Shown piece by piece: positions 8,557 to 16,916 of a stretch of DNA of 64,000 nucleotides (positions are counted from its first letter, which is position 1; each line of letters begins with the position of its first letter). Both the position numbers and the translations under genes were made by a program. Below the pieces are notes generated by a model. That model ran no database searches, had not been told where the DNA came from, and worked only from the letters and a program-made list of their open reading frames with translations. The DNA is from Gracilaria gracilis. Lineage: Eukaryota; Rhodophyta; Florideophyceae; Gracilariales; Gracilariaceae. The stretch is taken from positions 2,170,001-2,234,000 of the forward strand of contig JARGSG010000189.1 of the NCBI GenBank assembly GCA_030374805.1. Reading direction: 5' to 3'.

Positions 8557-10956
8557 CTACGACCATCTCAGCGCCAGCAGCTTTTGTCTCAGCCGCACTC
8601 GCTTTTCGCACACTCGTTCCGGCAATATGGGTACCTTGTCCAAAATCTGCAATAGCTTCTGTAACCATTCGGTCTTCAACTCGCCCTCTCGCAACGCGAT
8701 ATCTGCTAATAAACTCAATGTGGCTCCATTGGGCTCCGCAGCCCGATCCGCCAGCATTAAGTCAAACGCCTCGAACGAAAACGATGGCACCCCACATTTC
8801 CATGCTGCAAACATCATCGAATTGTAAGTCCCCACAGTCGCAGCGGGAAATTCTAACTCACGTTCAAAAGAGTGACCCTTCTCTCTATTCACCTGATCAC
8901 GCGCAACATATACCACATTGCGGTTGTTCCTCGTCGTCATTCTGTTGAAGATCTGCAGCGACAGATCAAAGTCTCCGGCTGCTGCTGCTGCTGCCAATAC
9001 CGTATTATACACGTAAGCCGCCTGACGGCTCACCCTCGATACGCCGTCCGCATGCATCTCTTCAATAAGACGTACAATCAGCCCAATCCATTGCCCCAAG
9101 TCTTGCGCACTCGCATTTTGGACGACGCTACCATCCACCGCCCCTACCGCTTGTATCAGAGATTCTGCGTCTTCCCCATCGCTGGAATGTTTATGTTCTA
9201 GCCGACTCTCCCGCGAGGCGGCTTTTCTCACGTGAGACGCCAGTCCATAGACTAAGCTCTCGTATACCTCAAAGTTTGGTTTCAGTCCAGCCTGCTTGAG
9301 CGACTCGAATACTTCAAGCGCGCGTCCATGCTCCCCGCACAAGAAGCAAACTTGCATAAGCACGGTAGAAACATAGAGCGGTGCCAATTCGCCACCGCTA
9401 TCGCCCTTTAGTGGAAGTCGCAATGCCTCGAAGGCCGCTTCCACTTGGTGCACTTTTCCACAGGCGCTAATCAATGCCATTCGAATGGCCTCAGCACTTC
9501 CAACGTCCCCAAACACTACAACGTTGCCGAACCGCTCTGCCAGACGTTTCGTCTCATGAAACGCGCTCTGGATTCCGTCCCTGCCGGCGACAATTTCCAG
9601 ATACGACTTGATTAAGCTGTAATTGGGGCGCTCGTTCACTTGCTCCAAGTGGTCAAGTAGGCCATCAGCCAGAGCTCTGTCGCGCGTATTGGCGGCGGCC
9701 TGCATCATGTGACTGAAGGTAATTCGATTCGGGCTGCTCATTCTGTGGTACAAGTTGAGCGCTTGTTCGGTGTGACCTCCGAATACAAAGGCCCTTATCA
9801 ACGTATTGTATGTGACAGTTGTGGGCTGAATGTTTTGCCTGTTCATCTGTTCAACAACCAACAGTGCTCGATCCGCTGCAACGTCGCGGTCCTCCACGCC
9901 CGTGCCTGCGGACAGACCACGTAGTAGAAGATTGTAAGTTCGCACATTTGGAGGCGGAAAGCGCGTGGCAGCGGACCGTGCCATGCGATTAACAAAGGCA
10001 ATGGCGGTATCGTGTAGGCGCAGCTGCGCGCACTGCTTGACGAATGAGTTGCAGCTCTGGACATTGAGAAAGGTAGCACCGTACATTGCAATGAGGGATT
10101 CGGCCTTCGATATGGCATTGGATGCGACGTATGCCCGGAACAGGGCGGTGAGCACACGATCACTGGAGCGGTGATAAGCTAGATGGGGGCTAAAGTACAA
10201 CTGTTCTGCTTCTTGTGCGCGGTGACATTTGCCTAGGCAGAGAATGTATGCAGCGGTGGCAAGCTCACTGGAGCGGGAGGAGGGCGAAGCAGGGCGCGCT
10301 TGCGGAATGACGGGATCATTGGTTTGGTGTCGAATGCGACGTGCTAGCTGAAGATTATTACAATCACCGCATATTCTGTACATGAGCGCGATTGAACGTG
10401 GATGGATGTGCGAGCATCGTCGGCCCAGCTGATTCCACATGTGGTTGGCAGTTTGCAACACGTACGCATTGGCAGCCGAGTTGTGCGAAAGACGAGCAGC
10501 CTCCCTAGCGCACGCCGTGAGCACGACGTTGTACGCGGCAACGCCGAGCTCAGCTCTGGCGTCCCGCAGCACGTCCATCATGGCAAGCAGACGCTCCCTC
10601 GGCGCCGTAAACTGCGGCGAGTTCATCAGCACCAGCAAACACTCCACCACGTCGCGCTCATCGCGACTGAACCTCAGCCCCGCCTCGCGCACGACGCGCG
10701 TGGCGGCGCTCAGCTCGCCGCGCATCCGAAGCTGTCTGGCGCGCTCGCGCGGCGGCTCAGCCGCCTGCGCGGGCACGGCGGACACCCACGACGGGCCGTC
10801 AATGAGCGTGAGCGCGCGCCACTCGCCGGGCGGCGGCGGCGGCGACGACGACGGCGGCGGCGCGACGGAGCAGCGCGCGCGGCGCGCTGCGGCGGCGCGA
10901 ACGCGCAGAGCGCCCGGCGCCAGACGCGCCGCCTGGCGCAGCGACGAGCGCAGCAT
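8557..10956 (-). CDS. P-class pentatricopeptide repeat (PPR) protein
   Basis: Encodes 799 residues from the ATG at 10956; the open frame extends upstream only to a GTG. Residues 1-~50 are rich in Arg and Ala with no acidic residues, suggesting a mitochondrial or plastid presequence. The body has repeated ~35-residue helical pairs of PPR type, e.g. RTYNLLLRGLSAG, TVTYNTLIRAFVFGGHTEQALNLYHRM, HGRALEVFESLKQAGLKPNFEVYESLV and VGTYNSMMFAAWKCG. These bind organellar RNA one base per repeat. There is no DYW or E domain at the C-terminus, so a role in RNA stability, processing or translation is likelier than editing. The 5' part is strikingly GC-rich. It shares a short divergent promoter with the RING-type ligase gene. 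Confidence 0.9.
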   Translation of the reverse strand: MLRSSLRQAARLAPGALRVRAAAARRARCSVAPPPSSSPPPPPGEWRALTLIDGPSWVSAVPAQAAEPPRERARQLRMRGELSAATRVVREAGLRFSRDERDVVECLLVLMNSPQFTAPRERLLAMMDVLRDARAELGVAAYNVVLTACAREAARLSHNSAANAYVLQTANHMWNQLGRRCSHIHPRSIALMYRICGDCNNLQLARRIRHQTNDPVIPQARPASPSSRSSELATAAYILCLGKCHRAQEAEQLYFSPHLAYHRSSDRVLTALFRAYVASNAISKAESLIAMYGATFLNVQSCNSFVKQCAQLRLHDTAIAFVNRMARSAATRFPPPNVRTYNLLLRGLSAGTGVEDRDVAADRALLVVEQMNRQNIQPTTVTYNTLIRAFVFGGHTEQALNLYHRMSSPNRITFSHMMQAAANTRDRALADGLLDHLEQVNERPNYSLIKSYLEIVAGRDGIQSAFHETKRLAERFGNVVVFGDVGSAEAIRMALISACGKVHQVEAAFEALRLPLKGDSGGELAPLYVSTVLMQVCFLCGEHGRALEVFESLKQAGLKPNFEVYESLVYGLASHVRKAASRESRLEHKHSSDGEDAESLIQAVGAVDGSVVQNASAQDLGQWIGLIVRLIEEMHADGVSRVSRQAAYVYNTVLAAAAAAGDFDLSLQIFNRMTTRNNRNVVYVARDQVNREKGHSFERELEFPAATVGTYNSMMFAAWKCGVPSFSFEAFDLMLADRAAEPNGATLSLLADIALREGELKTEWLQKLLQILDKVPILPERVCEKRVRLRQKLLALRWS

Positions 10957-11272
10957 GCGAGCAAGACGCGCGCAGCGCAGTGGCGCCAGCGGCAGTGCCG
11001 CCGTCACCCACACAACGGCTGACCGCCAGGCGCGTCAGATGTATACGCGCGCGAGCGCGTGACTTCTTACAACAGACGCGGCTGGAACGCCGCACACGTG
11101 TGCGTACAACACGCACTCGCACACACACACACTCACGCACACACACACACACACATGCGCTGCTCGCGCAGCGTCGCGCGCCATTGTGATTGCAGTCCGA
11201 CGCGCGGCGGCGCGCCGCGGCGCTGATTTCCCGTTGTACAACGGTACCGGTAGCGTTACCTGTATGAATACC
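10957..11272. promoter_or_regulatory. Shared divergent promoter with CA-repeat
   Basis: A 316-base, GC-rich gap between two outward-facing genes. It holds an imperfect CA microsatellite at about 11120-11155 and no clear TATA box. Both genes must take their 5' signals from here. Confidence 0.5.
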
Positions 11273-11585
11273 ATGGACCAACGGTACACGCTGCGGCCGC
11301 CTTTGCTGCGCTTTCGCTCCCCCCCGCGGGCGCCCGCTTCCTTCGCTTCATGTGCGCCCAGATGTAATCTTCTCCCACCGCATCTCTGCCCACCTCCACG
11401 CACCATGCACTCGCCCTGCTCCTCGTCGCCGTCCTCCTCCTCTGCTCCTTCTCCCTCCTTCGGCGAACACCACCGCTCAGACCCGCCCCATCTTTCCTCC
11501 TCCGCATCCCAACCGCAGCACCAACACTCGCCACAACCGCGTCGACGGCCGCCCCATCCCCAACAGCAGCAGCAGCAGCAGCAGC

Positions 11586-11661
<76 letters not shown>

Positions 11662-12934
11662 TCATCATCATCATCAACAACAACAGCAACAGCAACCGCA
11701 ACCATGGCAGGTCCCCTCCGGCTGTACCTCCTTCGAAGACATTCAAACGCTCATCCGTCAAATCTCGCGCAACCCCACTCTTTCCGATGCCGAGAAGAAC
11801 CGTCGTCGTCAGACCATCTTCACCCACCGCTTCAGGCAGCGCATTTGGCAAGAAGCGCAGAGCTATTCGCATCGGCTGGAAGCGAGTGCGCATCAAATCT
11901 CGCACTCCAGTGTCATTGACCCCGTCACCAAGCAACGAAAGCCAGGCTGCGAGCATTACCCGCGCAACTGCAGGCTGCGCGCCGAGTGCTGCGGGCTGTG
12001 GGTTGTGTGCCGCCTCTGTCACGACCACAACATGGACCATGAGATGGTGCGCTTCGACACCAAGCGCGTGCGTTGCATGCTCTGTGATTGCGAGCAGACC
12101 GTGTCCGACAAGTGCGTTCAGTGTGGCGTGCAGTTTGCGCGCTACTTTTGTGCGATATGCAAGTTTTATGACGATACACCTGGCAAGGATATATACCACT
12201 GTCACAAGTGCAAGATTTGTCGCGTCGGCAAGGGAATTGGACATGATAACTTTCATTGCGACCGCTGTGATGCCTGTATATCCATTGAACTTTCAAAAGG
12301 TCACCACTGTATAAAGAAGTCCTTGGACGCGAACTGTCCTATATGCGGCTCGTATCTGTTCACTTCTACGCGCCCCGTTGTCTTCATGCGATGTGGCCAT
12401 ACTATGCACGCACATTGCTTTGATGACTACACGGTTGAAAACTTTCGGTGTCCGCTGTGTCAGAAGGCGTTGACCAACATGTCCTCATACTATGCCAGAA
12501 TTGACGAGATGCTCAAACGCGAAGTTATGCCTCCTGAACACCGCAACAAGTTTTCGGAGATTCTGTGTCATGATTGCAACCAACGCTCTACGACTACATT
12601 TCATTTTGAACACCACAAGTGCCAAGGTGAAGACTGTGGTAGTTATAATACACGGGTGTTGCGGACTTTTCGAGCGCAGGGCGGAGGTGAGGGTGTGGAG
12701 GCGTCTGCGTCTGCGTCTTCATGGCAACGCGATGCACTGAGTGCAACAGAGAGCGAAGGACCGTGTGGCGGCAGCGCCAGCGGCGCCGGTGCTAGCGCGA
12801 GCGGTGGCGCTGCTTCTGGTGCGGCGTCTCGCATGGACTGCGAGGCACGTGGTTGTGATGACGAGGAACTGTGCGCAGAGGATGGGCGAAATAGCAGCGG
12901 CGAGAGTCTGCGCATGGACGACGTTCAAGGATAG
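11273..12934 (+). CDS. CHY/RING-type E3 ubiquitin ligase (RCHY1/PIRH2-like) with polyglutamine tract
   Basis: About 553 residues if translation starts at the strong-context ATG at 11273; ATGs at 11264 and 11405 are alternatives. The N-terminus is Ser/Pro-rich, then a run of 33 Gln (residues ~97-129), 5 His and 7 Gln. Next come the CHY zinc finger (~225-295, from GCEHYPRNC), the CTCHY finger (~295-350, with CHKCKICRVGKG and HCDRCDACI), a RING-H2 finger (~354-399, CPICGSYLF then CGHTMHAHCF then CPLCQK) and a C-terminal zinc ribbon (CHDCNQRS, CxxEDCGSYN). This is the RCHY1 order. Such ligases ubiquitinate regulatory proteins in animals and iron-linked or light-linked factors in plants and algae. 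A low-complexity Gly/Ser/Ala tail of ~90 residues follows. Animal RCHY1 is ~260 residues, so both extensions are additions. Confidence 0.93.
11561..11695 (+). repeat. CAG/CAA then CAT trinucleotide repeat (polyGln-polyHis)
   Basis: Thirty-three CAA/CAG codons (11561-11659), five CAT codons (11660-11674), then seven CAA/CAG codons, all in frame in the ligase gene. The long pure CAA run is the kind of tract that varies in length between strains. Confidence 0.95.
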
Positions 12935-14133
12935 ATGGATAGTACATAACTTTTTTTTTTTCTGCTCTACAGCCGTCGTGCTTTTTTGATGCCGAGTTTG
13001 GAGACAGGATCATCGTATGCAATGTTGCGCAGGGTGAAGCGCGAAGCGGCGGCAGAGACGGTTGTTGTACATGGCTTGCGGTTGGAATACAGCGTTGTGT
13101 ATACCCGTAAAGCTTACGCTGAAAAAGAGGTCACAAGTAGGTAGTGTAGGTTAGGGTTTGACTGGTGTCCGCCTGCAGGTTTTGTACGATAAGAGTGTTG
13201 CAGGTGTACCATTGCAGTGGCGTCTCAATCGCGCCAATGGTTTGGAGTTTTGGACGGTCAAGCTGCTCCATGGGGCAAACTGCTGTGGCGAAGAAGCCGA
13301 AACGGCGGAGGAAATCGTGGCGGATTGATGTTGGGCGGTCGCCGGTGGCAGCACGGGGGCAGGGCGGTGACAATAGCGCTTAATTGTACGTGTAGTCACT
13401 GACTAATAGTCACTGACTATCGATGAGGATCATGCTCTCATGATGATGGCGGCGCTGGTGCGCGCGCACAAGCTTTTCAGCGGCAGAAGTGTATATACCT
13501 TCGTATATCTACTGTATAGCCACGACGCACGCGGTACTGCACAGTACAACAGTTTGTCACGTGATGTTTTGTTGTACTGTTGTGCTTCTCGCGTTGTTGG
13601 TTGGTGGCTGAGAGGCTGCGAGGGCCCAACAGTAACTTCGATCTGTACAGCTACACGTAGTGTACGTGTAACACCTTACGGCTAATAAGTAATACAGGGT
13701 AAGGGGAAGAGGGGCAAGAGAGACAACGACAAGAGACAAGCATGGCCCACCACCACAACGTATGTACGTGTACAGATGTACGTGTACAGAACCTCTGTTG
13801 TACGTACTCTGTAAGACTTACACTTGGCACAGGATACGAATGCTGAACGACTTGAACCAATGTGATGGAATTGATTAGAGAGTGGCCACACGAGTTTTTG
13901 GCCTTCCTGAGATTTCCTTTAACTCTAGCTAGCTGGGAATAGAAGAATTAAAGTGCACAAAGAGAGAGAGAGTGACACACTGTGTGTGAGCTATTTCCGC
14001 TTGACAACCTTTCCAACCTTACCAGTCATGAGTAAGGGGCCCTTACTAAGGGTTACGAAAAAGGTTTCCAGCAGCGCTCATCGCTGTCACCCTCATGACG
14101 GACAGAAGAGGAACGGAAAAAAATTCGCATTTA
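12935..14133. other. Intergenic stretch without a recognisable gene
   Basis: The first bases after the ligase gene include a T10 run near 12951. The remainder has only short open frames with no family resemblance. A tRNA gene begins at 14134. Confidence 0.4.
14117..14123 (-). terminator. RNA polymerase III terminator (T7)
   Basis: A run of seven T on the minus strand, 10 bases past the tRNA 3' end. Confidence 0.8.
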
Positions 14134-14218
14134 GCCACATGCGAGGCTTGAACTCGCGACCTCAGGATTGCTGCTTTGGATTATGAGACCTGCGCTCTGC
14201 CGACTGAGCTAATGTGAC
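14134..14218 (-). tRNA. Elongator tRNA-Met (CAT) with a 13-base intron
   Basis: Read on the minus strand, all four arms fold. The acceptor GTCACAT pairs with ATGTGGC (one G-T pair), the D arm is GCTC/GAGC, and the T arm is GCGAG-TTCAAGC-CTCGC. The anticodon stem CAGGT pairs with TCCTG with the T-T mismatch usual in eukaryotic elongator tRNA-Met, and the loop is CTCATAA. A 13-base insert at 14169-14181, between tRNA positions 37 and 38, is the canonical site of nuclear tRNA introns. Removing it leaves a 72-base tRNA. Seven T residues follow 10 bases downstream, as expected for RNA polymerase III. Confidence 0.93.
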
Positions 14219-14315
14219 TTTGCTCTGTTGTACCGCTGAGCGAACCCGTACGAATTTATTCGGCATTGGAACCCTCTTGAACCGCCACCAACCCACCACC
14301 ACGCTATCATACGTC

Positions 14316-14522
14316 TCACTGAATGAAAGTGTATTGGTTCTCCTCGTAAAGACGGTCAAGTTCGCTTTTGATCAACTGCTGAGCGCTTTCTTTTACCAGA
14401 ACATGAGTCTCATCCAGGTCGCTGATGATGAACTTCTGCATCTGTTTCTCGTCCAAGTGCAGAAGGAATTGCTTCACTGGGATGTCACATGAAATCAGTA
14501 GTCCGGCCGTCGCGTTCACCAT
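14316..14522 (-). CDS. TFB5: TFIIH subunit TFB5 (GTF2H5/TTDA)
   Basis: Encodes 68 residues, close to the ~70 of yeast Tfb5 and human GTF2H5. It shows the full family pattern: a start like MVNATAGLLISCD, then PVKQFLLHLDE, then KFIISDLDETHVLV, and a charged C-terminal helix. TFB5 dimerises with the TFB2/p52 subunit and stabilises TFIIH, which acts in RNA polymerase II initiation and nucleotide excision repair. The frame is open upstream to 14765, but that part is low-complexity (His/Thr from a TG microsatellite) and absent from the family, so the ATG at 14522 is chosen. The gene faces away from MED1 across 389 bases. Confidence 0.92.
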   Translation of the reverse strand: MVNATAGLLISCDIPVKQFLLHLDEKQMQKFIISDLDETHVLVKESAQQLIKSELDRLYEENQYTFIQ

Positions 14523-14911
14523 GTTTCTCGCGCTCCGCACACACTTTTTCAGTGTAGATAGATGAAGCGTTTGTGCACTCTTCCGCGCTTGATATCGCTG
14601 TGTGTGTGTGTGTGTGCTCGCGTGTGTGATTTGAGGTTGTGAATGTTGGCACCACGCATCTGCTGCGACAGCAGCGTTGTGGAGGTCGTCGATCGTTGGA
14701 AACGGCGCCAACTGTTTAAATCGATTTTTGAATTGGCGCTTCCTGCGGCCGGGAATGACATTCATGTCTCACACTTTGATCCGCACGTACGAGGTACTGA
14801 AGGTATATAAAGTCGTAGAACGACAAGTCCTTGCTCCAGTTAACGCTGCTGAGCGCAGCGTTTACCTTCGGAACCGCATCTTAACAACTTCCAACCCTCT
14901 TTGCCCCGAAA
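14523..14911. promoter_or_regulatory. Divergent promoter between TFB5 and MED1
   Basis: A 389-base gap with a (TG)n run at 14599-14616 and a TATA box (TATATAAA) at 14804-14811 placed to serve MED1, about 100 bases before its ATG. Confidence 0.55.
14804..14811 (+). promoter_or_regulatory. TATA box of MED1
   Basis: TATATAAA, about 100 bases before the MED1 start codon; transcription would start near 14835. Confidence 0.6.
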
Positions 14912-16741
14912 ATGACAGCAGCTCTAGCCCGAGAGGCAGACCAAGCCGAACGAATACATTCCACTCAACCGCCTGAAACCGCCCGCGAAGCTTTGTATCG
15001 CATAACCGCCCTTCTGCGCGCGCTCGCAGCACCGCATGCGTTCAACCTTTCTCAGCCCAGTTCTTCCACCATACCCGCCACCGCAACACCGGCATCAGCG
15101 GACACGCGTGCGCCTTCTGCTGGGGCAACAACATCTTCTGATGTAACGCCCACCGAAAATCATCCCGATCTACATCCGCTCTCCACAGTATGCCTTCCCT
15201 ACGTACGAAGGGCGATTTATTCTTCCCTAGAGGTTCTTAAGCATGCCACTGAGGCTCGGGAAACATGGGGAAGAGATACAACTCACCACCTCCGACGCAT
15301 TCGATATGACTCTTTGCTACGTGAAAACGCCACACTTGATGCGCGTCTCTCTTATTCCATTTGTCGGAACCTTGCTCAAACCACTGATCCCTTCGCCCCG
15401 CCATACTTCCGCATTCTCAATCGTCTGACACATCTTGCTGAGCATCTCAAAGCAATTACAACGCAAGATGTCACGGAAGATACCACTCATCTCACAGTAT
15501 GTAGCGCTTCTTTCCTTGCTGACTTTCACTTCAAGCATTCTTCCAGTTCGCCACCTCAAGTCTCAGCAAAGTTACGCATCATACTATCAAACGACCAAGA
15601 AGGGGTTGATGACAATGCCGATGCCCATCTTTCGCGACTGGTTACCACTTCTCGCTTCGACATTCTGCAACGCGTTTTTGCAAACCTCATGAGAATTGAG
15701 AAGCTTAGCGCTCTTGCAGAGCTTCCGCTAGTTGATGCACTTCGCTGTTTTGAAGAAGATTTGCTTTGTGCTGCATCTATTGAGCGAACCACCGACCCTT
15801 TCTTGTATCATGGCCATATAGTACGCACTGCTCTTGGTTTGCGTATACAGTTTTCTACATCGCATGCTGCGCTTCTGGGAATGGAGCATGTTTTGTCCAA
15901 GAGCGAAATATCTGTTTCTCGTGCTCAAGTCGTTCGCCCAGATCCAAATGGGCAATGCACGTTTGCCCAAGGGAAGAAGGCACCTGTGTCTGCTCAATAT
16001 GTTCTCACTCTCACATCTCCGATTCCCGCGTTTTTGTCAGTGCTACATACTCTTCATAGGATTTCTGCGAACCTAACGCATCTTCATGCAAAGCGTGCAA
16101 GTTTGATTCGTGCTTCTGGTACATCAAGCGATCTATATTCGAAAGCCGACAGGGATGATGCTGGCAAGCCGTCGTGGCCTTCTCTATCCGTCCTTGTCAT
16201 TCCCCGCACTGCTAAGAAGCAGAAGGGGGGCGCAACTAAACCCAGTTCATCCCGGGATGAGTCTGACGGAATACTGTCACCAGCCCTACCTGATGGTAGC
16301 TTTCTTCAGTTCCAGAAGAATGGGGTGAATCCAGCCCCGGCAATGAGAATTAGCCGTATTCCGCTGAGAACTATGAACGACATTTTCCCAGTGCTTCAGC
16401 TTTTGCGCCAGCAACTTGTCTTCAACGAATTGTTTTGCAGTTGTGTTGGGGAGGATGGTTCTGCAACCCAGTCGAAAAAAGATGCTACGGTGCGCACTGT
16501 TGAGATGGTACTTGAAGGTTCTCCGGGCTTCATGCAATTCAGCGTTTACGACGAGTCCATGAATGACGTTTTGAGCATGGTTGTGCACATTGCTCGTGGA
16601 GGAGCGATCTCGGTGGTATTGAAAACAGCAAGCATGGGCCCGATGTTGTGCTCAGATGCAAAAGCTACACAAATTCTACGGACGTGCAGAAGCATACCTC
16701 TAACTCTTCACGCCCTTACTTCTATGTCCAGGCGTGACTAA
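14912..16741 (+). CDS. MED1: Mediator complex subunit 1 (MED1)
   Basis: Encodes 609 residues with no intron. Several blocks match the MED1 core in order. First comes a domain with LSRLVTTSRFDILQRVFANLMRIEKL followed by ALRCFEEDLLCAA. Then comes the SPIPAF segment. The C-terminal block has IPLRTMNDIFPVLQLLRQQLVFNELFCSCV, SPGFMQFSVYDES, NDVLSMVV and RTCRSIPLTLHAL. These parallel the human order of IRHQVAYNTLIGSCV, SPGLLQFEV, NDSLVCVV and RCMSIPVTMRAI. MED1 lies in the middle module of Mediator and links activators to RNA polymerase II. The long disordered tail of the animal protein is missing, so the gene ends just after the core, as in fungi. Confidence 0.85.
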   Translation: MTAALAREADQAERIHSTQPPETAREALYRITALLRALAAPHAFNLSQPSSSTIPATATPASADTRAPSAGATTSSDVTPTENHPDLHPLSTVCLPYVRRAIYSSLEVLKHATEARETWGRDTTHHLRRIRYDSLLRENATLDARLSYSICRNLAQTTDPFAPPYFRILNRLTHLAEHLKAITTQDVTEDTTHLTVCSASFLADFHFKHSSSSPPQVSAKLRIILSNDQEGVDDNADAHLSRLVTTSRFDILQRVFANLMRIEKLSALAELPLVDALRCFEEDLLCAASIERTTDPFLYHGHIVRTALGLRIQFSTSHAALLGMEHVLSKSEISVSRAQVVRPDPNGQCTFAQGKKAPVSAQYVLTLTSPIPAFLSVLHTLHRISANLTHLHAKRASLIRASGTSSDLYSKADRDDAGKPSWPSLSVLVIPRTAKKQKGGATKPSSSRDESDGILSPALPDGSFLQFQKNGVNPAPAMRISRIPLRTMNDIFPVLQLLRQQLVFNELFCSCVGEDGSATQSKKDATVRTVEMVLEGSPGFMQFSVYDESMNDVLSMVVHIARGGAISVVLKTASMGPMLCSDAKATQILRTCRSIPLTLHALTSMSRRD

Positions 16742-16916
16742 ATTCGACGTGACCGCGTTTGATCGCGTTTTCTTATAGCCATTATGGACTCGCCGCCACT
16801 CTACTCTTAGTTAATCCACATATCGTGCAAATGTATATCCCAGACGATGACAACTTTTGCTGTTGAACAAAGATTTCACAGTTCGTGAGGTTTAATACTA
16901 ACTATCTATTATCGCT

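Noticed and set aside
10402-11062. Two overlapping 200-codon plus-strand frames at the PPR gene start
   Set aside because: They are antisense shadows in very GC-rich DNA.
11352-12314. Polyasparagine, polyleucine and polyvaline frames over the ligase gene
   Set aside because: They are alternative readings of the CAA repeat; only the Gln frame continues into zinc fingers.
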